Positions 7,784 to 17,012 are shown, numbered from the stretch's first letter. The stretch: 64,000 nucleotides of DNA from Arthrobacter rhizophilus (GCF_026241105.1 NZ_JAPFFT010000008.1:62001-126000); one strand, 5' to 3'. A program made the numbers and translations. The notes: a model not told the origin generated them from the sequence alone.

Positions 7784-9538
7784 ATGTCTGAATCCGTTAA
7801 CTTGCCCGCCCTTGGTGAAAGCGTCACCGAAGGCACCGTCACTCGCTGGCTCAAGCAGGTTGGTGACCGAGTGGAAGTCGACGAGCCCCTGCTCGAAGTT
7901 TCCACCGACAAAGTAGACACCGAAATCCCGTCTCCTATTGCCGGCATCATCGAAGAAATCCTCGTAGCTGAAGACGAGACCGCCGAAGTCGGCGCTCCCC
8001 TGGTCCGGATCGGTAGCGGCAGCAATGGCGCAGCAGCTCCCGCAGCCGCACCTGCGGCAGAAGCACCGGCGGCTCCCGCCCCCGCCGAAGCGCCGGCTCC
8101 TGAAGCAGCACCGGCCCCCGCAGCCGAGCCGACTGAGGCACCCGCAGCAGCTCCTGCCGCCGCATCGGGGCACGATGTGACCCTCCCGGCCCTGGGCGAA
8201 AGCGTCACCGAAGGTACCGTCACCCGCTGGCTCAAGGCCGTCGGCGACACCGTCGAGGTCGACGAGCCGCTCCTTGAGGTGTCCACCGACAAGGTCGACA
8301 CCGAAATCCCCTCCCCTGTTGCCGGTACCCTGCTGGAAATCCGCGTCAACGAAGACGACACCGCTGAAGTCGGATCAGTCCTGGCCGTCATCGGCTCCGG
8401 CGCCCCCGCCGCCGCCGCCGCACCGGCACCCGAAGCTGCTCCAGCACCAGCCGCAGCCGCTCCGGCTGCCGCCCCCGCTTCTGCTGCCCCCGCGCCCGTT
8501 GTTGAGGCAGTACCGGCAGCAGCACCCGCCGCTCCGCCAGCTCCGGCCCCGGTTGCCGAATCCGCAGCAGCCTCGGCTCCGGCACAGGCCCCGGCTTCAA
8601 CAGAATCCGGCTACGTGACCCCCCTCGTCCGCAAGCTTGCCAACCAGAACGGTGTCGACATCACCTCCGTGACGGGCACCGGCGTCGGCGGCCGGATCCG
8701 GAAGCAGGACGTGCTCGCCGCGGCCGAAGCAAAGAAGGCAGCAGCTGCCGCGCCGGCGTCCGCAGCTCCTGCGGCCCCCAGCAAGCCTGCCGCCGCTCCC
8801 GTGGTTGCCTCCTCGCTGCGCGGGACCGTGGAAAAGGCTCCGCGCATCCGCCAGGTCATCGCCCGCCGCATGCGCGAGTCACTCGAAACCTCCACGCAGC
8901 TGACCCAGGTGCATGAGGTCGACATGACCAAGATCGCCAAGCTCCGGCTCAAGGCCAAGGGTTCCTTCGAGGCCCAGAACGGCGTCAAGCTCACCTTCCT
9001 GCCGTTCATCGCCAAGGCCGTCGCTGAAGCACTGAAGCAGCACCCCAAGCTGAACGCTGCCTACGACGAAGCCAAGCAGGAAATCACCTACCACAACGCG
9101 GAACACCTCGCGATTGCGGTAGACACCGACAAGGGCCTCCTGGTTCCGGTCATTTCCGACGCCGGCAACCTGAACCTTGCAGGCCTGGCCAGCAAGATCG
9201 CCGACGTCGCCGGCCGCACCCGCCAGGGAAAGATCGGTCCTGACGAACTGTCAGGCGGCACCTTCAGCATCACCAACATCGGTTCTGTCGGCGCCCTGTT
9301 CGACACGCCGATCATCAACCAGCCGCAGGTGGGAATCCTGGGCACCGGTGCGATCGTCAAGCGCCCGGTGGTGGTTGCTGACGAGAACGGCGATGACTCG
9401 ATCGCCATCCGCTCCATGATGTACCTGTCGCTGACGTACGACCACCGCTTGGTCGACGGCGCCGACGCCGGCCGCTTCCTGCAGACCCTCAGGGCCCGCC
9501 TTGAGGAAGGTGCCTTCGAAGCTGACCTGGGTCTCTGA
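7784..9538 (+). CDS. sucB: 2-oxoglutarate dehydrogenase E2 (dihydrolipoamide succinyltransferase), two lipoyl domains
   Basis: This 584-residue acyltransferase has two N-terminal lipoyl domains (about 2-77 and 132-205), each with the lipoylated Lys in S-T-D-K-V-D-T-E. Ala/Pro-rich linkers separate them. A peripheral-subunit-binding domain spans about 282-318, and the catalytic domain runs from about 350 to the end with D-H-R-L-V-D-G (His554, Asp558). The two lipoyl domains are nearly identical in protein and DNA. Annotation as SucB follows actinobacterial convention. In this phylum the OGDH E1 often carries its own E2-like domain and this protein can be the shared E2 for PDH and OGDH, so AceF is an alternative name. 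Its lipoyl groups depend on lipB/lipA, 8 kb away. Confidence 0.88.
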   Translation: MSESVNLPALGESVTEGTVTRWLKQVGDRVEVDEPLLEVSTDKVDTEIPSPIAGIIEEILVAEDETAEVGAPLVRIGSGSNGAAAPAAAPAAEAPAAPAPAEAPAPEAAPAPAAEPTEAPAAAPAAASGHDVTLPALGESVTEGTVTRWLKAVGDTVEVDEPLLEVSTDKVDTEIPSPVAGTLLEIRVNEDDTAEVGSVLAVIGSGAPAAAAAPAPEAAPAPAAAAPAAAPASAAPAPVVEAVPAAAPAAPPAPAPVAESAAASAPAQAPASTESGYVTPLVRKLANQNGVDITSVTGTGVGGRIRKQDVLAAAEAKKAAAAAPASAAPAAPSKPAAAPVVASSLRGTVEKAPRIRQVIARRMRESLETSTQLTQVHEVDMTKIAKLRLKAKGSFEAQNGVKLTFLPFIAKAVAEALKQHPKLNAAYDEAKQEITYHNAEHLAIAVDTDKGLLVPVISDAGNLNLAGLASKIADVAGRTRQGKIGPDELSGGTFSITNIGSVGALFDTPIINQPQVGILGTGAIVKRPVVVADENGDDSIAIRSMMYLSLTYDHRLVDGADAGRFLQTLRARLEEGAFEADLGL

Positions 9539-9590
9539 TTCCGGTCATGACGTAGCAACCCGCACCGCCTAAAGGTGCGGATCACGACGG

Positions 9591-9635
9591 CGGGGCAGGC
9601 TCCGGTGGGAAACCGCCGGGGCCCGCCCCGTTTTT
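9591..9635 (+). terminator. Rho-independent terminator after the E2 gene
   Basis: A long GC-rich stem with one mismatch and G-U pairs closes on a GAAA tetraloop (9609-9612) and is followed by TTTTT at 9631-9635. It lies 53 nt after the stop. Confidence 0.85.
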
Positions 9636-9687
9636 CGTGCACGCACTTTGCTCCGTGGCTTTGCTACGGCACGTAGAAGATTCTGGC

Positions 9688-9693
9688 TAAGCT
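9688..9693 (+). promoter_or_regulatory. -10 element for a leaderless start at 9700
   Basis: TAAGCT ends exactly 6 nt before the ATG, so transcription would begin at the start codon. No convincing -35 is seen. GGAG directly before the ATG is too close for a normal ribosome binding site. Confidence 0.45.
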
Positions 9694-9699
9694 GGAGCC

Positions 9700-10053
9700 A
9701 TGAGTATTCTCTTCAACGTCCTGCTGTTCTTGCACATCGTCGGCGCAGCCATGATTGTGGGCTTCTGGATCGCCACCATGAAGCAGCCGACCGTCCACCC
9801 ACGTCAGCGGGATGGCGCATTCGTGCAGCTGATCACCGGCATTGCCATGATGGGAATCCTGCCCATGCTGCCCAACGCCCACCCTGACTACTTCAAACTC
9901 GGTATCAAGTTCGCCATCGGCCTCGCCGTGGCCGTGCTCGCCGTCATTGGCTCCCGCAAGGTCAAGAAGGGCGAACCGGTCTCCACTGGCCTCGCACACG
10001 GTGTCGGCGGATTGGCATTGATCAACATCGCCATCGCCACGATCTGGCAGTAA
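9700..10053 (+). CDS. Small integral membrane protein, unknown function
   Basis: This 117-residue protein has about four hydrophobic segments (roughly 5-26, 42-58, 66-84 and 98-116) with short loops. The first segment has an F-L-H-I-V-G-A-A sequence reminiscent of small haem-copper-related or DUF2269-like membrane proteins, but no conserved metal-ligand set can be assigned. It is a single gene between two terminators. I do not recognise a function. Confidence 0.75.
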   Translation: MSILFNVLLFLHIVGAAMIVGFWIATMKQPTVHPRQRDGAFVQLITGIAMMGILPMLPNAHPDYFKLGIKFAIGLAVAVLAVIGSRKVKKGEPVSTGLAHGVGGLALINIAIATIWQ

Positions 10054-10070
10054 TTCCCTGATCGATATGA

Positions 10071-10111
10071 GGCCGCCTGGATCCACCGTCCAGGCGGCCG
10101 TTGCCGTTTTA
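10071..10111 (+). terminator. Terminator after the small membrane protein gene
   Basis: A perfect 11-bp stem (GGCCGCCTGGA / TCCAGGCGGCC) with a 7-nt loop lies 18 nt after the stop and is followed by a T-rich GTTGCCGTTTTAG. Confidence 0.75.
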
Positions 10112-10165
10112 GCCGTGGCGGTCACAATCCTCTGAGAGCGGACAAGCGCTGCGCCGCCGTCGTCG

Positions 10166-10208
10166 AATCCTTAGGATTGAACCCGGCGGCATCCGGCATC
10201 CGGATGCC
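10166..10208 (+). promoter_or_regulatory. Two palindromes upstream of the OsmC gene
   Basis: AATCCT-T-AGGATT (10166-10178) and the perfect 14-bp palindrome GGCATCCGGATGCC (10195-10208) lie in tandem just upstream of the GAGGAG ribosome binding site (10225). They may be operator sites; TAGGAT in the first could be a -10. No regulator gene is adjacent. Confidence 0.35.
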
Positions 10209-10235
10209 AATTCGCAACGACGCTGAGGAGTGGAC

Positions 10236-10664
10236 ATGGCTACAACACGCACCGCACACACCGTATGGAACGGCAACCTGATCGAAGGCGCCGGCAACAC
10301 CACGCTGGACAGCTCCGGACTTGGAAACTTCGACGTTACCTGGAAGGCCCGCGCGGAGTCCGCAGAGGGCAAGACCAGCCCGGAAGAACTGATTGCGGCA
10401 GCACACTCGGCATGCTTCTCGATGGCCTTCAGCAACGGCGTGGCAGGCGCAGGCTTCACCCCCGAAGAGGTCAACACCAAGGCCGACGTCACATTCCAGC
10501 CGGGTGTTGGCATCACCGGCATCCACCTCACCGTGAGCGCACGCATCCCGGGTGTCTCCGAGGAAGAATTCCAGCGCCTGGCCGAAGACGCCAAGGTGAA
10601 CTGCCCGGTCTCACAGGCACTCCGGGCAACCCCGATCACGCTGGAAGCCTCTTTGGCCTCCTAG
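10236..10664 (+). CDS. osmC: OsmC family peroxiredoxin
   Basis: This 142-residue protein of the OsmC/Ohr family reduces organic hydroperoxides with a pair of reactive cysteines. Here these are Cys60 in H-S-A-C-F-S-M and Cys123 in N-C-P-V-S-Q-A-L, typical of the OsmC subgroup. Length is normal. The ATG at 10236 is preferred over an in-frame GTG at 10230 because GAGGAG sits 5 nt upstream of it. The gene stands alone between terminators and probably has its own stress-linked promoter. The thiol partner is not in the window. Confidence 0.9.
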   Translation: MATTRTAHTVWNGNLIEGAGNTTLDSSGLGNFDVTWKARAESAEGKTSPEELIAAAHSACFSMAFSNGVAGAGFTPEEVNTKADVTFQPGVGITGIHLTVSARIPGVSEEEFQRLAEDAKVNCPVSQALRATPITLEASLAS

Positions 10665-10671
10665 CACTAAG

Positions 10672-10723
10672 CGCGAAAGGCCCCGCCGACTCCCCGTTTA
10701 AGGGGTCGGCGGGGCCTTTCGCG
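10672..10723. terminator. Bidirectional terminator between the convergent OsmC and tricorn genes
   Basis: A perfect 19-bp stem (10672-10690 with 10705-10723), with a second inner CCCC/GGGG pairing, lies 8 nt after the OsmC stop and 37 nt after the stop of the converging protease gene. AAAGG/CCTTT near the base gives partial U-tracts on both strands. Confidence 0.85.
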
Positions 10724-10759
10724 TTAGCCAATCCGGGGCCTTTTGCCAGGCGGTTTGGT

Positions 10760-13700
10760 TCAGCCCTGTTGCGGTCTGGCGGGCAGTGCGGCCGGACGGA
10801 CCTTACGGTAGCCTTCGCGCAGCGGAGGCCGGTCCGTGGGCAATTCCTGGACCATTTCCTTGAGCGCACCGATCCCGTACTCCAGCTGGGGATCCATGCC
10901 CGCTGCGTAGGCGTGGGGCGGGAACACCACTTCGATGTCGGGCTCAACCCCGAAGTTCTCCACGCTCCAGCCGATTCCGCCGGAGAACCACGTGGCATAA
11001 CGCGGCTGGGTCACACCCGTGCCGTCCGCCAGGGAGAAGCGGTTGTCAATGCCCACAACACCTCCCCAAGTCCTCGTGCCGATGACCGGGCCGATGCCGC
11101 GGAGCTTGGACACCTGCGTGATGATGTCGCCGTCGGAGCCGGCGAATTCGTCGGTGAGGATAATGACCGGTCCCCGCGGAGCGTGATGGGGGTACGTTCG
11201 TGGCTTTTCGCCCCGGGGCATGCTCCAGCCTGTGACCTTGCGGCCGATCAGCTCAGCCACCAGTTGAGACGTGTGGCCGCCGCGGTTGCGCCGGACATCA
11301 ACAATCAACCCATCCAGGGCGGTCTCGGTATCTAGATCCCTGTGAAGCTGTGCCCAGCCGTTGGCCATCATGTCCGGCACGTGCAGGTAGCCGAACTTTC
11401 CATCCGAGGCCTCGCGCACGGTACGCCGGTTGGCATGTACCCATTCCTGGTACCGCAGTCGTTCCTCGTCCTTCACCGGAACCACGGCAATACGCCGCTG
11501 CCGACCAGCCGCGTCCCCGTGTCCATCGCCATTGAGGAGCGTGAGTTCGACGGTGCGGCCAGCAGCGCCCACCAGTTGTTGGGCAGGAGTGCGGTCTGCT
11601 GAAAGCCCGACGCCGTCAATCGCCAAGACGACGTCGCCCACCTTCGCGTCGGCTCCGGGTCGCGTCAACGGCGAGTTGGACAGTGGGTCTGAGGAGTCTC
11701 CCGCGAGGATGCGCGTAATCTCCCAGCCAGCCTCCGTGAGCTTAAGGTCGGCGCCGAGCCGGCCCTGTCCGTTGCTGCCGGGTTCGCCCGAGGCCGCCGG
11801 ACGTACATAGGCGTGGGAGGTACCGAGCTCGCCATGGATTTCCCACAGAAGGTCAACCAGGTCGTCGTGCGATCCCAGGCGTTCTACGGCGGGACGGTAC
11901 AGGCGGTGCACCGATTCCCAGTCCTGGCCGGCCATGTCCTCGGTCCAGAAGAAGTCCCGCTGCAGCCGCCATGCTTCGTCGAACGCTTGCCCCCACACAG
12001 CCAGCGGATCCATGATGACCCGGATCCGGTTGAGCTCAACGTTGACGCGCTCACCTGAGTCGTCATCAACCTTGGTGTCCGCGGGCACGGCAATAACATG
12101 CTTGTCGTTGACGAAGACCAGTTTCTTGCCGTCGCCGGACACCCGGTAGCGCTCAACTGCCGAAGCCAAGGTGACCTGCTTTTGCTTCGAAAGCTCGTAG
12201 CGGACCAAGGCGGGAGCCGGTGCCTTGTCCTGCACCTTCCCCCGGCCTTCTCCGGTAACACCTGAAAGAGGGGTGTCGAGCCAAAACAAAGCATCGCTGG
12301 CTGAGGAAAGATCCGAGTAGTTGCCCTGCGGCACCGGGATGCCGATGACGCGCAGTGCCAGGCCGTCAAGGTCCACCCGGACACGGACAGCCGCGCCCGC
12401 ATCGCCCTTCGAGCCGGCCGTCGCTCCTGGGGCAGCCTCGGCATCCTCAAACAGGTCCACGACCGGCCCGAAGGGAGAGGGAGTGTCCGCTGCGAGTGCC
12501 ACGAGGTACGGCTTGATCGGGCTGGGGAATGACAAATCGAAGGCGTGGCCGTCGTAGACGGGATCAAAACTGCGATTCGACAGGAACGCCAGGAACTTGC
12601 CGTCGGGGGTGAATGCCGGTGATTCGTCACAGAAACGGCCATCGGTGACATCCACAATGTCTTCCGGGCTGGCTGTATTGACCATCCGCAGCTTGCTCCG
12701 CGAACCAAACGAAGTCACAGGTTCGGACCACGCGAGCCATTGTGAGTCCGGCGACCACGCGAGTCCGTCAATGCTGCCGTCCCCTACGCTCACAACAAGC
12801 GACAAAGTGCCACTGTCCGTGTCGGCGAGGTAGACGTCACCGAATGCGGTACCTACGGCAAGCCGTCGGCCATCAGGGCTGGCCTCAAGGGCACTCGGGC
12901 GGGCTGCCCTGGGGAAGTCGATCCGCTGGAAATCGACCCGCAGCTGGTCCGCCTGGCTCTCCGGTGCGGCTTCCGTGCGCGGCTGCGCATGCCGGACCGC
13001 GGGCATCACCGGCTGTCCCGCGATGGCTGACGCAGAGACGGGGCGGGGCAATGGATCGGCCCCAGCCTCGTCGGATGCGGGCGGCACGTCGGTTTCGGGC
13101 GCCATTGCGGCCGCGTACTGGACCGTGGCTGCGAGGGTCGGTTGAGGGACACTCGGGGCGATCCTCTTGATGAAAACGGAGTCGACGCCGTCATGGTCCG
13201 CCACATAGGCGATACGGCCGTCGACAAGGGGCCGCGGAAGCCTTGCCCGCACGCCGGGAGTCGCTTCGACCACCCGGGACGGGCCGTCCTTGTGGCGCAG
13301 CCAGTGGATGGTGCCGTGGGATTCCACCGCGCTGGCCGAACCTACGGCATTCGGGAACACTTCGCCCAAGTGGGCGGCTACCTTGAGTGGCGCCGGCCGG
13401 CGGGACTGCGATGCCGAGCCGAGCGTAATGTCGACCCGTACCGCCTCTGCATCAGCCTTGAGCGTTGGTAGGATCCACAACTCGCCGGCCGATTCGAAGA
13501 TGACCCGCTTGCCGTCGCTCGCAGCGTGCCGGACATAGAAATCTTCATGATCGGTGTGCCGGCGCAGATCGGTTCCGTCGGGCTGCACGGAGTAGAGATT
13601 TCCGTAACCCTCGTGGTCCGAAAGGAAGGCAATCCGGCCACCTACCCAGACAGGGTCCGCGAGATTCCCGTCGAGTTCGGGGACCAGACGGGCGAACTCG

Positions 13701-14245
13701 CCGTTCCCGTCGGCGTCGATCCACAGCTTTCCAGCTGTACCGCCGCGATACCGTTTCCACCAAGCGGGCTCGCGGGAGAGCACGCTGGCGAGGACAACGG
13801 GACGCTCATCTCCCACTTCCGGACCGAACACCAGCGATTCCACCGGACCGAAGGGAAGTTCGACGGCGGGGCCACCGTCAAGCGTCAAGGCATAGGCGTG
13901 GGTGTGCCGCCCCTCGGCCTGTTCGAAAGCGGAGGTGACCACAACGTCGCCCCCGGAGGTGAATCCCTTGACCCGGGTAGTGCTGTGGCCAAAGTAGCTC
14001 AACTGCCGGTACCCGCCGCCGTCGACCTCTGCTGTCACCACCTCAGGAGCTGCGCCGACGATCGTCGTCCACACAAGCCGCTTGCCGTCCGGGCTGAAGC
14101 GCGGATTGCGTGCGGGCAACTGCTGGGCTGAAATCCGCCACGCGCGGCCTCCGGCCACGGGCGCGATCCAAACGTCGTCTTCGGCTACGAAGGTGAGTAG
14201 ATCACCATGCAAATGCGGGAAACGGAAGTAGCTGGAGGAGGTCAT
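10760..14245 (-). CDS. Tricorn-type protease (S41 family)
   Basis: This 1161-residue cytosolic serine protease resembles archaeal tricorn, which degrades peptides released by the proteasome and feeds aminopeptidases. The N-terminal two thirds are WD40/PD40-like beta-propeller repeats (several S-P-D-G-K/R-x-L motifs). A PDZ-like domain and a C-terminal S41 catalytic domain follow. The tricorn active-site set is present: Ser810-His811 in G-T-S-H-A-Y-V, nucleophile Ser1037 in F-A-G-S-D-G-D-I, and Glu1096 in S-V-E-N-F-G. A Pro/Ala/Glu-rich insertion lies between the propellers at about 425-475. The start is ATG 14245; TATGAT lies exactly 6 nt upstream, so the mRNA is probably leaderless. Longer frames upstream lack support. 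Confidence 0.9.
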   Translation of the reverse strand: MTSSSYFRFPHLHGDLLTFVAEDDVWIAPVAGGRAWRISAQQLPARNPRFSPDGKRLVWTTIVGAAPEVVTAEVDGGGYRQLSYFGHSTTRVKGFTSGGDVVVTSAFEQAEGRHTHAYALTLDGGPAVELPFGPVESLVFGPEVGDERPVVLASVLSREPAWWKRYRGGTAGKLWIDADGNGEFARLVPELDGNLADPVWVGGRIAFLSDHEGYGNLYSVQPDGTDLRRHTDHEDFYVRHAASDGKRVIFESAGELWILPTLKADAEAVRVDITLGSASQSRRPAPLKVAAHLGEVFPNAVGSASAVESHGTIHWLRHKDGPSRVVEATPGVRARLPRPLVDGRIAYVADHDGVDSVFIKRIAPSVPQPTLAATVQYAAAMAPETDVPPASDEAGADPLPRPVSASAIAGQPVMPAVRHAQPRTEAAPESQADQLRVDFQRIDFPRAARPSALEASPDGRRLAVGTAFGDVYLADTDSGTLSLVVSVGDGSIDGLAWSPDSQWLAWSEPVTSFGSRSKLRMVNTASPEDIVDVTDGRFCDESPAFTPDGKFLAFLSNRSFDPVYDGHAFDLSFPSPIKPYLVALAADTPSPFGPVVDLFEDAEAAPGATAGSKGDAGAAVRVRVDLDGLALRVIGIPVPQGNYSDLSSASDALFWLDTPLSGVTGEGRGKVQDKAPAPALVRYELSKQKQVTLASAVERYRVSGDGKKLVFVNDKHVIAVPADTKVDDDSGERVNVELNRIRVIMDPLAVWGQAFDEAWRLQRDFFWTEDMAGQDWESVHRLYRPAVERLGSHDDLVDLLWEIHGELGTSHAYVRPAASGEPGSNGQGRLGADLKLTEAGWEITRILAGDSSDPLSNSPLTRPGADAKVGDVVLAIDGVGLSADRTPAQQLVGAAGRTVELTLLNGDGHGDAAGRQRRIAVVPVKDEERLRYQEWVHANRRTVREASDGKFGYLHVPDMMANGWAQLHRDLDTETALDGLIVDVRRNRGGHTSQLVAELIGRKVTGWSMPRGEKPRTYPHHAPRGPVIILTDEFAGSDGDIITQVSKLRGIGPVIGTRTWGGVVGIDNRFSLADGTGVTQPRYATWFSGGIGWSVENFGVEPDIEVVFPPHAYAAGMDPQLEYGIGALKEMVQELPTDRPPLREGYRKVRPAALPARPQQG

Positions 14246-14251
14246 TGTTCG

Positions 14252-14257
14252 ATCATA
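14252..14257 (-). promoter_or_regulatory. -10 element for leaderless tricorn transcript
   Basis: On the minus strand TATGAT is followed by 6 nt and the ATG. There is no ribosome binding site, which supports a leaderless start. Confidence 0.55.
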
Positions 14258-14328
14258 GTCAAAGGAGGAGCAAGCTCTCTGAGGCCTGCCGTAGTGCCGG
14301 AGTGACACTGGCCATGATGTGATGAGGC

Positions 14329-15228
14329 ATGCGAATCGTGATTTCGGGTGCATCGGGATTTATCGGAACCGCGCTGACGGAGCGCCTTCTTCGCCAAGGG
14401 CACGACGTCGTCCGGCTAGTTCGCCGCCCACCAACAGGGACCGGCGAGGCACAGTGGGATCCTGGCGCGGGGCAATTGGACGAGGCGGTCCTCGACGGCG
14501 CAGACGCGGTGGTCAATCTCTCCGGGGCAGGCATCGGGGACCGCCGCTGGACCAAAACACGCGTGCGGGAAATCATCGACTCACGCCTGCGGTCAACACA
14601 AACACTCACGGCGGCCATGGGACGGCTCGGAACCCCTCCCCGAACGTTTCTGAGCCAGTCAGCGTCAGGCTACTACGGCTCGTCGCGTGCCGGTCTGCTC
14701 CGCGAGGAAGCGGGACCGGGCAAGGGCATGCTGGCAACCCTGTGCGTTGATTGGGAAGCTGCCGCCCGCACGGCCCCTGCGGGCGTGCGGGTCGTGACCC
14801 CGCGCACCGGCGTAGTCCTCAGCCCTGACGGCGGGGCTCTGGGGCCACTACTGCCGTTATTGAAGTTGGGCGTGGGTGGTCCGTTGGGAAATGGTCGGCA
14901 ATACTGGCCATGGATTTCCTTGGTGGATGAAGTCTCCGCTTTCGAATACCTGCTCGACTCGCCGCTTGAGGGTCCCGTCAATGTCTGTGCCCCCGAATGT
15001 GCAGACGTCAACGCGATCGTTGCGCAGCTGGCGGCAGCGCTCCACCGGCCAGCGTTCCTCCGCGTACCTGCTCCGGCGCTGCGCCTCGTGTTGGGCGGCC
15101 ATCTGGCTGAGGAACTGGTTCTTGCCAACCAGCGCATGGAACCGGCCAAACTCATGAGCGCCGGCTTTGCCTGGCAGCACCCCGCACTGGCTGACGCGGC
15201 CCGATGGGTGGCAAGCGGCGGCAACTGA
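14329..15228 (+). CDS. TIGR01777 family NAD-dependent epimerase/dehydratase-like protein
   Basis: This 299-residue protein has an extended-SDR Rossmann fold: G-A-S-G-F-I-G at residues 7-13, then a V-V-N-L-S-G-A-G segment and S-A-S-G-Y-Y-G as the Ser/Tyr region. A C-terminal DUF1731-like segment ends near A-F-A-W-Q-H-P. These features define the YfcH/TIGR01777 family. Its substrate is unknown; a link to cell division has been suggested for some homologues. The start is ATG 14329 with GATGAGG close upstream. It is divergent from the tricorn gene (83-bp gap) and convergent with the kinase gene (14-bp gap). Confidence 0.85.
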   Translation: MRIVISGASGFIGTALTERLLRQGHDVVRLVRRPPTGTGEAQWDPGAGQLDEAVLDGADAVVNLSGAGIGDRRWTKTRVREIIDSRLRSTQTLTAAMGRLGTPPRTFLSQSASGYYGSSRAGLLREEAGPGKGMLATLCVDWEAAARTAPAGVRVVTPRTGVVLSPDGGALGPLLPLLKLGVGGPLGNGRQYWPWISLVDEVSAFEYLLDSPLEGPVNVCAPECADVNAIVAQLAAALHRPAFLRVPAPALRLVLGGHLAEELVLANQRMEPAKLMSAGFAWQHPALADAARWVASGGN

Positions 15229-15242
15229 TCACCCTTTTCCGC

Positions 15243-16868
15243 TCACCTCGGCCTAGCCAGGATCTCGGCGATCTTCCACCCCGCACCGTCACGCAAAAGG
15301 ACCACCCTGAGTTCCTGAGGTTGGCCGGCGGGACGCACGTGGACCACTTGGCCACTGGCATCCCGTTCTTCATAGGCTGAGGTCTCCAGCGTGACGGCAA
15401 CCGTTGCGTGGTCCCGGCCGGCAGCACCTTCCACGCCCGTGCTGATCAAGGCGGTGGAGAAACCCGAAAGAAAGACGCCGGCGCTCTCCAGTCCGTCCCT
15501 GATTTTGCTGTCGGCAGCAGCTGCCGCAGAGCCCTCCAGGTTGACGTATTCCAGTAGTTCAAACTTGCCAGTACTGAACACCCTGTCCCGGAGGGCCGAT
15601 AGTCCCCTGATCGCTTCCTCGGGATTTTGGGAGCGGATCTGCACTTGCACGGCGGCGGGAACGCCGTCGAGGCCGGTACCCATCTGTCCGGGTTCATCCC
15701 GCCCCGGCGCCTGTGCCTGCACCTGCGCTTGCTGCGCAGCTCCCGGTCCTCGATCACCGGCCCACCACACCGCGGTTGCTGATCCGGCCGCCACCAGTGT
15801 CCCGACGGCGAGCACGATCGGCGCCGCCCGCCGTCGTGCGGAAACGAGCGCAGCTGCCGGCCGGCCTGTTCGCCCTCCCCATCGCGAACGGAAGCGGCCG
15901 AGAAATGCCTTGATGCGGGTCCGTCTCGAACGAGGACGAGAAGCCCGACGCCGGGTCAGCAGTTCCGGAACAACCGTTGCGTGCACCGCATCCGAAAGGT
16001 CCACAGCCGCCGGGGCCGCGCTCCGGTAGATGGCGTTACCAAGTTCCGCCGCGGAAGGCCTTTGCTGCCCCTCTGGATGAAGTCCGGCCTCGATGGCAGC
16101 GGCGAGGGCCGCGGGGACTCCCGGCACCAGGAGCGTCAGCGGCGGCCTGCGGGCCGCACTGTCCGGGGCGGAGCCGGTGAGGCAATACCAGCCAAGGGCG
16201 GCAAGGGCGTAGGTATCGCGCTCAGGGTGGAGTTCCTCAACCCCATCGACAATCGGCCCCGGATCCGCGAAGCCGGGCGTGCCGGAGTCCGGGACGCCGG
16301 CAGCGTCTCCCACCATGCGCGAAACGCCCAGATCCGACAAGAGCGGTTTCCCGTGGGCAGTGAAAAGCACGTTCCCGGGTGAAACGTCGGAATGCGTCAT
16401 TCCCTGGTGGTGCAGGTAGGCCAAAGCCCGTGCGAGGGGAGTCAGGATGGTCACCGTCTCCCCCACGCTGAGGCGCCCCCTGCTGGAGAGCAACTGCCCC
16501 AGCGAACCCCCGGGCGCGTAATCCATGACCACGCCCAGGCCGCCGTCGAACGCCCCTCCCAATTGGACGACGCCACGCACCTTGACAAGGTGCTCGTGGT
16601 CAAGCCGCGACAGAAGGTGCAGCTCACGAAGCATGGAAGACTCGGCGTCGCCCGGGTCCCCTATCTCCGGTATCCGGGGAAGGCATTTCACTGCGAAGCT
16701 GCTCCCCGAGCGCCTCTCCGTGGCGAGCCATACCGTGGCGCTTCCGCCGCGGCCAAGCTCACGGACGGGCACAAAGCCGGGAATCACAGGTTCGGCAGGG
16801 TCCGTCTCCTGGGAGCGCATGGCGCCCGAGTCGTCCTGACCACCCGTGCCGGGCGCAAAAGTCTCCAT
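15243..16868 (-). CDS. Membrane-anchored Ser/Thr protein kinase with atypical catalytic loop
   Basis: This 541-residue protein has an N-terminal kinase domain (about 32-285), a basic Arg-rich linker (305-345), one membrane helix (349-370) and an extracellular domain of about 170 residues. The glycine loop is G-R-G-G-S-A-T-V, with Lys61 in F-A-V-K. The catalytic loop reads H-S-D-V-S-P-G-N (159-166): Asp161 and Asn166 are kept, but the usual Arg and Lys of HRDxKxxN are Ser. The DFG motif is D-L-G (179-181). This organisation matches PknB-type receptor kinases except that the outer domain has no PASTA repeats. Activity may be altered or of non-RD type. The start is ATG 16868; lipB is divergent (144-bp gap). 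Confidence 0.85.
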   Translation of the reverse strand: METFAPGTGGQDDSGAMRSQETDPAEPVIPGFVPVRELGRGGSATVWLATERRSGSSFAVKCLPRIPEIGDPGDAESSMLRELHLLSRLDHEHLVKVRGVVQLGGAFDGGLGVVMDYAPGGSLGQLLSSRGRLSVGETVTILTPLARALAYLHHQGMTHSDVSPGNVLFTAHGKPLLSDLGVSRMVGDAAGVPDSGTPGFADPGPIVDGVEELHPERDTYALAALGWYCLTGSAPDSAARRPPLTLLVPGVPAALAAAIEAGLHPEGQQRPSAAELGNAIYRSAAPAAVDLSDAVHATVVPELLTRRRASRPRSRRTRIKAFLGRFRSRWGGRTGRPAAALVSARRRAAPIVLAVGTLVAAGSATAVWWAGDRGPGAAQQAQVQAQAPGRDEPGQMGTGLDGVPAAVQVQIRSQNPEEAIRGLSALRDRVFSTGKFELLEYVNLEGSAAAAADSKIRDGLESAGVFLSGFSTALISTGVEGAAGRDHATVAVTLETSAYEERDASGQVVHVRPAGQPQELRVVLLRDGAGWKIAEILARPR

Positions 16869-16999
16869 GCGTCAACAGATACCGGATTTCCCGGATTGCC
16901 GCAGAAGTTATCCACAGGTAGGGTGGCGGCCGCCGCACGACCCAGCCGAGTACGACTGAGAGCTTGGCCACAAAATCATGGCCTTCGTCCAGCGGGGTC

Positions 17000-17005
17000 T
17001 AAGCT
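17000..17005 (+). promoter_or_regulatory. Candidate -10 element for lipB
   Basis: TAAGCT ends 7 nt before the lipB ATG and no ribosome binding site is visible, compatible with a leaderless or near-leaderless lipBA transcript. Confidence 0.4.
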
Positions 17006-17012
17006 TGTCCCC

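Noticed and set aside
16392..17012. Long in-frame N-terminal extension of lipB
   Set aside because: It overlaps the divergent kinase gene, has shadow composition, and LipB has normal length from 17013.
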